Source: Bin87 sp965261195 (GTDB lineage: Bacteria > Chloroflexota > Dehalococcoidia > Lucifugimonadales > UBA3495). Taken from it: 64,000 bases of DNA. The number at the start of each line of letters is the position of its first letter. The first letter of the stretch is position 1. Below, piece by piece: positions 17,727 through 25,700 of this stretch. A model generated the notes under the pieces. The model saw only the letters and a program-made list of their open reading frames with translations. It did not search any database and was not told the origin of the DNA. The stretch spans positions 1,550,001 through 1,614,000 of the forward strand of contig OZ253455.1 of NCBI GenBank assembly GCA_965261195.1, given 5' to 3'. The translations under genes and the position numbers were made by a program.

Positions 17727-18611
17727 ATGGTCTATTACGGTTACGAGTACACCCGCCCACGGGAAGCCAAGGGCGGTATTCGGGCGCAATCAAAGCGGGG
17801 CGACTTCGGCTCCAGCTGGTGGGCCCAGCGCTGGGTGCAGGCGCTGGAGAACTTCAGCCTGGATTCCAGGCTCGCCCGGGGCCGGTCCTACGCCCGCCGG
17901 GGGCAGGTGGTGTCCATCGACGTGCAGCCGGGGGAAGTGGCGGCCAGCGTCCAGGGTTCCCGAAAGCGGCCCTATCGGGTCAGCATCGCGGTCGCCACAC
18001 TGCCGGGCCCAGATTGCCAGAGGCTCCAGGCTGCCCTGGCCGAACGGCCGGTATTCGCTGCCAGCCTGCTGACGGGTCAGATGCCGGAGAACATCGAGGA
18101 CGTGTTCGTCGCTGCCGGGCTATCGCTGTTTCCGGAGCGGGAAAGCGACCTGGAGACAGACTGCTCCTGTCCCGACTACGCCAACCCGTGCAAGCACATC
18201 GCAGCCGTGTACCTGCTGTTGGGGGAGGAATTCGACCGGGACCCATTCTTGATTTTCAGGATGCGGGGTATCGAACGGGATGATCTGTTGGGACCTGACC
18301 TGCGGAAGTCAGTCGAGACCAGCGCCTGGATGTCCCCGACGCTGCCACCGGAACCGCTGCCCGCCGACCTCGACGCATTCTGGGGCCAGCCCGAAGGGGA
18401 CGACAACGACGACGACATCATCGGGCCGGCCCGCGTACCTGAGGAAGCGGCTCTGCTGCCCAGGCAGTTGGGCCGCTTCCCGTTCTGGCAGGGCCGCGAA
18501 GAGCTCCTGCCGGCCCTGGAGTCCATCTACGCCCGGGCGTCTCAAGCCGGATTGGAAATGTACCTTGATGTAACATACGATGTGGGAGCCAAATCAAGTA
18601 TAAAAGGGTAG
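17727..18611 (+). CDS. SWIM zinc-finger protein, partner of SNF2 helicase
   Basis: A 294-residue protein with an N-terminal block (GSSWWAQRWVQALENF, LARGRSYARRGQVVSID) and a SWIM motif CSCPDYANPCKHIAAVYLLL (CxC-x6-CxH, near residues 146-160), predicted to bind zinc and contact DNA or protein. The acidic stretch at about residues 225-235 is a linker. The last ~14 residues after AGLEMYL look unlike the family end and may reflect a small rearrangement. It is likely co-transcribed with the SNF2 gene. Confidence 0.88.
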   Translation: MVYYGYEYTRPREAKGGIRAQSKRGDFGSSWWAQRWVQALENFSLDSRLARGRSYARRGQVVSIDVQPGEVAASVQGSRKRPYRVSIAVATLPGPDCQRLQAALAERPVFAASLLTGQMPENIEDVFVAAGLSLFPERESDLETDCSCPDYANPCKHIAAVYLLLGEEFDRDPFLIFRMRGIERDDLLGPDLRKSVETSAWMSPTLPPEPLPADLDAFWGQPEGDDNDDDIIGPARVPEEAALLPRQLGRFPFWQGREELLPALESIYARASQAGLEMYLDVTYDVGAKSSIKG

Positions 18612-18694
18612 GCAATGGCTGTTGTGGCCGGCAGACGTAACGAGCGTTTGCGAATCGAAAAAGACACTGTGGAGGCGAGGGGAGGGATGATACG

Positions 18695-19027
18695 TTGCTG
18701 AATCTCACGCCCGAAGAGGCCGGCCGCATCTGCATGGATCAGTGCCGAGCGATGTGCTGTCGTGGGCCGTTGATCCTGCGGCTGGATCCTGACGAGGTCG
18801 CCGTGTTTCACCGTGAGGCGGCGCACCTGGGTACAACCGCCGAAATCTCGTCCGCTGCCGACGGCGGCGGCAATCTGCTGTTCCTGGACCATCCGGGCGA
18901 ATGCTGCCCGATGCTGGATCAAGCGACCTTCGCGTGCCGCATTTACGAACAGAGGCCGCGGGTTTGTCGGGAGTTTCCGCGCCGGCCGGAGCCGGGTTGC
19001 GCCATTTCCGGTTGGACGGACGACTAG
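18695..19027 (+). CDS. YkgJ-family cysteine-cluster protein
   Basis: A 110-residue protein with CMDQCRAMCCRGP near the N-terminus, then GECCPML and CRIYEQRPRVCREFP. This Cys spacing is typical of YkgJ/Fe-S or zinc-cluster proteins of unknown function. TTG 18695 is used because GGAGGG precedes it by about eight bases. The final TAG is formed across the insertion point of the IS630 element at 19027, so the native C-terminus may originally have continued. Confidence 0.8.
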   Translation: MLNLTPEEAGRICMDQCRAMCCRGPLILRLDPDEVAVFHREAAHLGTTAEISSAADGGGNLLFLDHPGECCPMLDQATFACRIYEQRPRVCREFPRRPEPGCAISGWTDD

Positions 19028-19108
19028 TACCGTTCCCAGATAGATTTGTAATAATATTAGAAGGCAGCCATACTGGGGCACGATCTTTGTGTGAGGAGGT
19101 GCCCAGCC

Positions 19109-20349
19109 ATGGCTGCCATCAAGTATAAAGTCAAACTGACTGAGTCCGAACGCTCCCGTCTCAATGCGGTTTCCCACCGGGGCAAGCCGTCAGTCCGCAC
19201 CGTCAAGCGGGCGCTCGCGTTGGTAACTGTTCACGTTTGAGGGGACGGCAACGGTTTGCTTTGGAAATTCGTGCTTGGCTGCCCCTCCACAATAGGCCGA
19301 ATAGTCGGCAGATCCCCGCAACTCTGAACAGTTACTCGCGTTGCTCAAAGCTGACGAAGGACTTCGGGACCGTGAGATAGCCGGTGTGCTTTTGATCAAC
19401 CCCGCTACCGTTGCCAGATCGCGGAAGCGGTACGTGGAGGAAGGACTTGAGGCCGCCATCAATGACCGACCGTGGCCGGGCCGGGAGCGCAAGCTGGACG
19501 GCCGGCAGGAAGCGCACCTGATCGCCTTTGCGTGCAGCGCAGCGCCCGAAGGTCACACGCATTGGACACTCCAGTTGTTGGCCGACAAGGTGGTAGAGTT
19601 GGAGTTTGCCGAGAGCAGCTCCCTGGAGACGGTGCGCCAGCTGCTCAAAAAAACGAACTCAAACCCTGGAAGAAGAAGGAGTGGTGTATCCCCAAGGTGA
19701 GCGGGGAGTTCGTGGCGCGGATGGAGGACGTGCTGGACTTGTACCACCAGGCGTACAACCCGGAGCGTCCGGTAGAGTGTGTTTCGACGAGACCTCCCGG
19801 CAATTGACCGGGGAGGTGCGTCCGCCCCTGGCGGCTGCCCCCGGACGGGTGGCACGCTATGACACCGAGTACCAGCGGAACGGGACCCGGAACCGGTTCA
19901 TGATCTGCGAGCCGAGGGGTGGCTGGAGACATGTGGCGGTGACCGAGCGCCGCACTGCCGTGGACTTCGCGCACCAGATGCGGTGGCTGGTGGGCGAGGC
20001 CTACCCTGATGCCGAGGTGGTCAGGCTGGTACTGGACAACCTCAACACTCACAAGCTCGGCTCGCTCTACGAAGCATTTGAGCCGTGCGAAGCTCGGTGC
20101 ATCGCCCAACGCCTCGAGTTTCATTACACTCCCACGCATGGCAGCTGGCTGAACATGGCTGAGATCGAGTTGAGCGTCTTCAGCCGAGGGTGTCTGAACC
20201 GCCGTATCAGCGCTGAGGCGGAGCTGCGGCGAGAGGTTGCGGCGCTCGAACACGAGCGCAACGCCGCAAAATCAGCCATAGACTGGCGGTTTACCACCCA
20301 AGACGCTCGCCGTAAGCTCCAGCATATCTACCCTACAAAACCAGATTGA
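19109..20349 (+). pseudogene. IS630-family transposase interrupted by miniature element and frameshifts
   Basis: ATG 19109, after GAGGAGG, opens MAAIKYKVKLTESERSRLNA. The miniature element at 19223-19335 splits RALAL from LKADEGLRDREIAGVL; excising 121 bp restores frame. A second break lies at a run of seven A at 19647-19653 and a third near 19775. The DDE region is then open: VVRLVLDNLNTHKLGSLYEAFEP and LEFHYTPTHGSWLNMAEIELS carry the second Asp and the Glu. Three lesions make it dead. Confidence 0.85.
19223..19335 (+). mobile_element. 113-bp IS66-like miniature inverted-repeat element, copy B
   Basis: Begins GTAACTGTTCA and ends TGAACAGTTAC, a perfect 11-bp inverted repeat. It is flanked by an exact 8-bp duplication TCGCGTTG (19215-19222 and 19336-19343). 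The interior has no coding capacity. Removal of the element plus one duplication restores the transposase frame. Confidence 0.9.
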
Positions 20350-20454
20350 AACGGTACTAGTACTGGTTCAAATCAGGATTGTAGGTAGTTTTAGTGAAAG
20401 GCTTCCAAGTGCTACGCTGACTGCAAAATAGAGTGGTGTGAAGGTGTAGTAATC

Positions 20455-21600
20455 ATGGCCTTAGAGCAATACGCGGTACAGTTGACGCCGGAGGAACGCG
20501 AGCGACTGAGCCAGCTGATTCGCAGCGGCCAAAGTTCGGCGCGTATCATCGCCCGAGCGCGCACCCTGCTGAAAGTAGATGAGGGATGGACCGCACCACA
20601 GGTGGCGGCCGCTTTGGACATCTCCAAGGGTACGGTGTACCGCGCCAAACGGCGGTACGCTGAGGAAGGTTTAGATGGCGTGTTGCAGGACCGGGTCCAG
20701 GCCAACCGATACCGGAAGCTGGATGACAAGGGGGAGGCCCACCTGATCGCCCTGGCGTGCAGCCCAGCGCCCGCTGGCCACGACTACTGGACCCTGCATC
20801 TTTTGGCCGACCGAGTGGTGGAGTTGGGGTTGGTGGAGTCCCTGTCCCATGAGACGGTGCGGTTGAGGCTCAAAAAACGTCCTCCAGCCGTGGCGGAAGC
20901 AGCAGTGGTGTATCCCCAAGGTAGGGGGTGAATTCGTGGCGGCGATGGAGGACGTGCTGGACTTGTATGCTGAGCCCTACGACCCGGACCGGCCGGTGGT
21001 CTGCTTTGATGAGACTTCCACTCAGTTGCTGGCCGACACCAGGCCGCCCATTCCAGTGCAGCCGGGACCACCGCGGCGGCAGGACTACGAGTATCGTCGC
21101 GCCGGTACGCGTAACATCTTCCTGACCTGCGAGCTCCTGGCGGGCTGGCGACACGTGGCGATTACCCAGCGGCGCACCAGGCCGGACTTCGCCCACCAAA
21201 TGCGCTGGCTGGTGGATGAGGCTTACCCTGATGCCCCGGTGGTGCGGGTGGTTCTGGACAACCCCGTATCGGGTACGGGGCAGGCTTTGAACACGCACCG
21301 CATGCCTTCCCTCTATGAAACCTTCGCCGCCGCCGAAGCTCGGCGCATCGTGAAGCGGCTGGAATTTCACCACACGCCCCAGCACGCCAGTTGGCTGAAC
21401 ATGGCGGAGGTCGAGTTCAGCGTGTTGACCCGGGCCTGTCTCCCAGGGGCGTAATCCCGACGAGACTGCCCTGCAGCGAGCCATCAACGCCTATGAGGTC
21501 CAGCGCAACGCCTCCAAGGCCACCATCAACTGGCGGTTCAACACCCAGGACGCCAGAACCAAATTGCATCGCCTCTATCCCTTCAATTCCAACATTGATT
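20455..21600 (+). pseudogene. IS630-family transposase with frameshifts and a 24-nt in-frame insert
   Basis: ATG 20455 opens MALEQYAVQLTPEERERLSQ, followed by an HTH (APQVAAALDISKGTVYRAKR). The frame breaks at a six-A run near 20873, the position equivalent to the seven-A run of element 1. It resumes with MEDVLDLYAEPYDPDRPVVC (first catalytic Asp in FDETSTQ). VVRVVLDN is followed by an extra PVSGTGQA encoded at 21263-21286, next to the second catalytic Asp, then LNTHRMPSLYETF and the Glu segment NMAEVEFSV. A further indel lies near 21448. Confidence 0.82.
21263..21286 (+). repeat. 24-nt palindromic in-frame module in IS630 transposase, second instance
   Basis: The stretch contains the inverted repeat CCCCGTATCGGGTACGGGG and adds PVSGTGQA between LDN and LNTH. 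Element 1 lacks it at the same position, so it is a clean insertion of 24 bases. It is related to the 24-nt module at 2116-2139. Confidence 0.75.
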
Positions 21601-21682
21601 GAGTACTAGTTGCTACGACCGCCCGCTGTGGTGTACGATGGTGGTGCAATTAGGGACAGGCCATGCGCTAGCCCCTGTATTG

Positions 21683-21775
21683 TGGCGGGAGCAGAGGGAA
21701 TCGAACCCGACCGTGTTATGGCACGGCCCCAGCGAATTGAAAATCCGCCTGAGCGCCAACTACTGGTCTGCTCCC
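21683..21775 (-). tRNA. Unusual tRNA-like gene with 9/3 acceptor/T-stem and long variable arm
   Basis: Read leftwards, GGGAGCAGA (21775-21767) pairs over nine bases with TCTGCTCCC near the 3' end. That is followed by G and an encoded CCA. The T arm is GGG-TTCGATT-CCC, only three pairs, so the acceptor/T branch is 9/3 (12 pairs) instead of 7/5. The variable arm is CCGTG-CCATAA-CACGG. The anticodon arm is GCGGA-TTTTCAA-TTCGC, which by geometry reads UUC, although a UCA reading (Sec/opal) is one base away. The D region is irregular. G73 and the long variable arm suggest serine/Sec-type charging. Not a canonical tRNA; it may be a suppressor-like 'allo-tRNA', a divergent selC or a pseudogene. Confidence 0.6.
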
Positions 21776-21785
21776 CGGGGTTTGT

Positions 21786-21824
21786 AGAGCAGGGAGCCAA
21801 CTTTCCAGGCTTGCTCCCTGCTCT
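21786..21824 (+). terminator. 12-bp perfect hairpin with T-rich tail beside the tRNA-like gene
   Basis: AGAGCAGGGAGC and GCTCCCTGCTCT are separated by a 15-base loop and followed on the plus strand by TCTTTTCT, resembling a rho-independent terminator. It lies immediately 5' of the tRNA-like gene on the other strand. Its arms share GGGAGC and GAGCAG with the tRNA acceptor stem, so alternative pairing is possible. Confidence 0.5.
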
Positions 21825-22117
21825 TCTTTTCTACCTTACACCCGACTCCGGGCGTGTTGTCAAACCGGTCATGTCCGGGTGCCACCCGGGTCAGGCCCCA
21901 AAGTGCAACGCTACCTCGGCTGAGGAGGTCCTGACGGGCAACCAGCCGGCGAGGCGCATCCGGTACCGGGTGCGGAAGCCCCCAGTACTGCGTCGTCGAC
22001 GTAGCTGAGCTGGTCGCGGTATTCCAGACCCTGCCGGGGAACCCCCAGGGATTCCGGGCAAGGGCGTGGATCTGCGAGCACAATGTTACCGCCCATGGAC
22101 CGGCTAGGGAACGCATC

Positions 22118-22833
22118 TTGGACAGCTTCCGGATCACCACCAGGCCGGCGGCGTACTACCGGCAGTTCATGTCGGCTCGAGGGGTGACCGTGAAGGCGGA
22201 CGGCACCGTTGACCCTGCCGCGGTGGAGGCTGGAGCGGAGATGGTGGCCACCCTGCTGTCGGGGAGGGAAGACATCGCCCGGTGCATGGTCGGGAAAAGG
22301 GCGGAACTGGCCATCATTCCCAGGGACCGGACGCTGACCTCGCTGCCGGAGTACGCACACCTGAAAGGGACCAGGGATTTCACGGGACGGAGCCGGGACA
22401 CCTTCGACCTACGGAGCGTTGGCGCAGTCCCCGGGCTGCCCGTCTCTTCTGCAGGGGAGGAGCAGGTGCTGGGAAGCCTTGGGCCGGAGCGCCCCTACTA
22501 CCCCTACTACCGGGGCTGGGTGGCGGTGCACGAGATCGCCCACGGGATCCAGAACCTGTGCTCAGGGTGGAAGACCACTAGGAGTGGGAGGGGTTCTACG
22601 CGGAGGCAGTTCAGGCAGGGGTGTATCCCGACACCCACATGATGGCCAACGTCAGGGAATTCTTCGCGGTGTTCACCACCGGGTACTCCGAGGTGACCGA
22701 CGAGCTGTATCCGGTGAACGACCGTGAAACTCTGAAAAACCGGTTCGCCGAGGTCTTCGTGGCCCTGGATGAAATCTATGGAGGGGCCACTCCGCCGGAG
22801 GAATACCGGAAGAGGCTGGAGCGGCGACAGTGA
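22118..22833 (+). pseudogene. Putative zinc metallopeptidase (HExxH), frameshifted
   Basis: The first half, from about 22118, includes VAVHEIAHGIQNLC, an HExxH zinc-binding motif. A frameshift near 22565 and an in-frame TAG near 22576 separate it from the second half (EWEGFYAEAVQAGVYPDTHM, REFFAVFTTGYSEVTDEL). The pattern resembles secreted peptidase-like proteins that keep a Glu in the second half. No start codon or signal sequence is clear: TTG 22118 is only the first in-frame option, so the 5' end may be missing. Confidence 0.55.
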
Positions 22834-22930
22834 CTCCTCGTACCGCCTTTCTACCCGTTGGGCCGTGCTTGCCACGGGAGATACGGCCGGGTCCGGTATC
22901 TGGGATAATGGAAACAGGTGACCCATCGAC

Positions 22931-23221
22931 ATGAATCGGAACCTCATCGCCGACGTATCGGACGACGTCCGCCGCGCAGCGAGGTGCGAGATGATGGAAC
23001 GAGCTACCACCGTGCAGTTGCGGTACCTGGAGCGGCTGCTGGCCAACGCCAACACCACTTGGCCCATGGTCAAGCGTCGCTGGCCCGAAGCACCCGTTCG
23101 CTTCGACGAGTTGGGCAAGAAGCAGGCCGGCACATTGATCGCCACGTTGCGTCGCCATGGCCATCTTCCGGCGCACCACAGCTTGGGTGGCGAACCACCC
23201 AGACGACAATACTCAGGTTGA
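22931..23221 (+). CDS. Hypothetical protein, 96 residues
   Basis: ATG 22931 opens a frame rich in charged helical sequence (TTVQLRYLERLLANANTTWP, DELGKKQAGTLIATLRRHGH). An upstream GGAAACAGGTGA could weakly serve for ribosome binding. No known domain is recognised. It precedes a CoiA-like fragment and may belong to the same accessory block. Confidence 0.4.
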   Translation: MNRNLIADVSDDVRRAARCEMMERATTVQLRYLERLLANANTTWPMVKRRWPEAPVRFDELGKKQAGTLIATLRRHGHLPAHHSLGGEPPRRQYSG

Positions 23222-23248
23222 CGCTGCACGATCTGTACGGAAGGAATA

Positions 23249-23431
23249 ATGCCGTCCACCATTCGGTACGCGGCCAGGGACGGCCGTCTGGTTACCTTGG
23301 CCGATGTGCAACACGGCGAGACCGGTCCGACGCGTTACACCTGTGGGACCGGATCCTGGTCAAAGATGGTGTGGTATTGTGCGTTTCATAATCGCCCGCC
23401 GATAGCTGAACCTTCTCGTAATCTGCCCTGA
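23249..23431 (+). pseudogene. CoiA-like N-terminal fragment
   Basis: MPSTIRYAARDGRLVTLADV then GETGPTRYTC resembles the N-terminal beta-rich and zinc-ribbon region of competence protein CoiA-like nucleases (..GPY.CP.C..PV..K.G....HF.H). In another frame the next codons read ILVKDGVVL, so an indel after the first Cys broke the ribbon. The nuclease domain is absent, replaced by a TnpB gene. Confidence 0.45.
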
Positions 23432-23440
23432 TATGACCCA

Positions 23441-24265
23441 ATGATACGCGCCCACCAAACCCGAATCCGCAACGCCAACCCTGGCAGTTCCATCGCACGG
23501 GCCTTGGCCCAGCACGACGGCGCGACCCAGTGGGCTTACAACCGGCGCCAGTCGGGTTCGTGCAGATTCCCACGGTTCCACCGGCGCGGCAACCGTAAGT
23601 CCGTGTCGTTCAGCAGCCACGTTGGAAACGGTAGGCGGGTGCAGTGGCCTGACCAGCGGCATATCACCCTATCCAGCACCGGTACGCTCACGCTGGCCGA
23701 ACCTCTGCCCGAAGTGGGCTGGGTGCAGCAAGTCCACGCAGTCCGAGAGGGAGGCCGGTGGTACGCGGTGCCGGTGTACGAAAACGGGGGGCAGTTGCCC
23801 GATGCCAGCGGTGCCGGCGAGGTTGTCGGGGTGGACGTGGGCATCAAGGTGCTGGCGTTCACCAGCGACGGCGAGGAATACCACAACCCACGGTGGCGCC
23901 GGCGTGGCGAGCGGAAGCTGCGGCACATCAACAAGGCCAGCGCACGAAGCATCAAACTGAATCCCAACCGGCGCACCAATCGACGTGGACGTCCCAAAGC
24001 ACGCATCGACCTGTCGGTGCGGTTGTACCGCTGCCACCTATGCGGCTGGCAGTGTGACCGGGACCGGAACGCGGCCCTGAACCTGAAACAAGTCGCCCCC
24101 GCTTTATGGGCGACGATAAGAGGACGTGGAGGCGATGTGAGTCCGGCCCCAGGGCCGGCGACTGCCAGCGAAGCGTCTATTGGGCAAGGCAATCACTGGC
24201 AAACGCCCGGCTTCCTGGTTGACGGGGAGATTGTGGCTGGTTACAGCGATTATGCCAAATCCTAG
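23441..24265 (+). pseudogene. tnpB: TnpB (IS200/IS605 OrfB), internally deleted
   Basis: A 274-residue open frame, against about 370-400 for intact TnpB. It retains the N-terminal MIRAHQTRIR and AYN blocks, the RuvC-I Asp in VVGVDVGIKVLAFTSDG and the C-terminal ribbon half plus RuvC-III in CHLCGWQCDRDRNAALNL. The segment between them, which should hold the RuvC-II Glu and first CxxC pair, is missing. The frame is open, but a nuclease is very unlikely. No TnpA is present. The 3' end overlaps the start of the next gene by 14 bases. Confidence 0.7.
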
Positions 24266-25700
24266 CAAAGCGCCATCCCTGATCCTGCGGATTATAGATA
24301 CCGTCTCCGGCCGAAGCGCCGCCCTGCGGCTGGACGACCCGGCCGACCGGGCGGTCCCGTTGGGCCGTCTGCTGGAACGCTACTTGAGGAACGCGCCAAA
24401 CGACGACCGCCTGATGCGGACCGGCGCCATTACGACCGACGGCCTGCGGTCCCTGCGCAGCCTGCAAGATTTGGTGTACCGTTCCGACTACTCCGGCCGG
24501 CTCACGGACGTTTTCGCTGGCGTGAGGTTTCTCCAGCAGGGCCGGCCGGCCGGCCTGGCTCAGCCGGCTTCGGTTCAATCGGCGACGGCCGGCGACGTTC
24601 CGCTGGATTTGATTGACGTGGCCGTGGACCGCACCGACGCCGGATACGACCGCAACTGGGTTGGCTTTCACCTTCGCCGCTGGCGCCACGACCCCCATTG
24701 CTATGAAACCTTTGTCAGAACCGCCGTGGTTGCGGCCTACGGCCCGAGTGATGCTGACCGGGTGCTGCGGTTGGATACGCCGTGCCGGCAACGACAGCTG
24801 ATCCGCGCGTTGGCGGTGCGCATCTGGAACAGCGATTTCGAGAATTACTCACGTTTCGTGGACGAAGGTTTGCGGTTCAAGACCGGCGACGAGACGGTGC
24901 GCAACATCGCGACCGGCGCCGGTGGCATCTGCACTGAGAAGGTACAGGCGTTGAAGTTTCTTACCGACCACTACCAGCTCGAGTCGGAATACCTGCTGGG
25001 CGGTCCAAATGCGCCGGGGCCACTTCCTGCTGACCGGCTGCGGGAAGTGCTGGACACCTTTGACTTCCGCTTCGCCCAGCGCCATATGCGCTACTGGCAG
25101 CACGCCGCACTGCTGTACCGGGTGGATGGCGAGCCTCTGTTGGTGGACGCCACCAACGGCAACATCCCCTTCCTCTTTCTCAGGGGTGAAGCTGGACGCC
25201 AGCTGTTGGACGACAGCTCAGGAGGCGACCGTTCGAGCGTGCGGGTGCGCATGGTGGCTGAAGCGGAGGACTACCACTACCATCGAGTGGATCAGGACAT
25301 TCCCCAAAACCTGTTTTTCGCTCTGGAAGGCTGGTTGGACGATACCGACCTGGTGCAGGTTTTCGAGAACGAACTTGGTCTCTACCTGTCCGACCGGCAC
25401 TACGTGATGCCGTTGCCCTACCGCAGCGAAGGAGAGTACCGGCGTCTGAAAAGTCGTTACGAGGAGCTCTGTCGGCGCGCCAGCTTCCAGGCGGACGTGA
25501 GTGCGGACTGGACCCTGGACGGGCCGGTGGGTCAGGAACTGGCCGCCCGCCGCCCGACGGTGGCTGCCGGCGTGTTGGCAGCCGAAGACAAACTGATTGC
25601 CCGCTACAACTGGTGGGATTGTCCCGACCACCGGGCCGGCCTGGCCGTAATCGCGCTGAGACCATCTACCATGGCCGCGGGCGGAGGACAGACACAGTGA
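24252..25700 (+). CDS. Unknown protein with a transglutaminase-like GICTEK motif
   Basis: A 482-residue protein from ATG 24252. No confident family. The central segment TGAGGICTEKVQALKFLTDH, followed by QHAALLYRVDGEPLLVDATNGN, has the shape of a transglutaminase/arylamine-acetyltransferase cysteine-protease fold (Cys in GGIC, His in the HAALLY region, Asp in LVDATNG). That is inference from pattern only. Its TGA overlaps the GTG of the SecA-like gene (GTGA), indicating translational coupling. A GGAGGA for the next gene lies in its last codons. No signal peptide. Confidence 0.7.
   Translation: MPNPSKAPSLILRIIDTVSGRSAALRLDDPADRAVPLGRLLERYLRNAPNDDRLMRTGAITTDGLRSLRSLQDLVYRSDYSGRLTDVFAGVRFLQQGRPAGLAQPASVQSATAGDVPLDLIDVAVDRTDAGYDRNWVGFHLRRWRHDPHCYETFVRTAVVAAYGPSDADRVLRLDTPCRQRQLIRALAVRIWNSDFENYSRFVDEGLRFKTGDETVRNIATGAGGICTEKVQALKFLTDHYQLESEYLLGGPNAPGPLPADRLREVLDTFDFRFAQRHMRYWQHAALLYRVDGEPLLVDATNGNIPFLFLRGEAGRQLLDDSSGGDRSSVRVRMVAEAEDYHYHRVDQDIPQNLFFALEGWLDDTDLVQVFENELGLYLSDRHYVMPLPYRSEGEYRRLKSRYEELCRRASFQADVSADWTLDGPVGQELAARRPTVAAGVLAAEDKLIARYNWWDCPDHRAGLAVIALRPSTMAAGGGQTQ

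Larger units (their letters stand above)
19027..20357 (+). mobile_element. IS630-family element 1, carrying a nested miniature element
   Basis: Ends GTACCGTT and AACGGTAC are flanked by TA (19025-19026 and 20358-20359), the standard IS630 target. It contains a transposase interrupted by a 113-bp element. A second IS630 begins at 20360, so the two share the TA at 20358-20359. Confidence 0.8.
20360..21606 (+). mobile_element. IS630-family element 2
   Basis: Ends GTACT and AGTAC with TA on each side (20358-20359 and 21607-21608). Its transposase is related to, but clearly diverged from, that of element 1, so the adjacency comes from separate insertions and not duplication. Confidence 0.75.
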
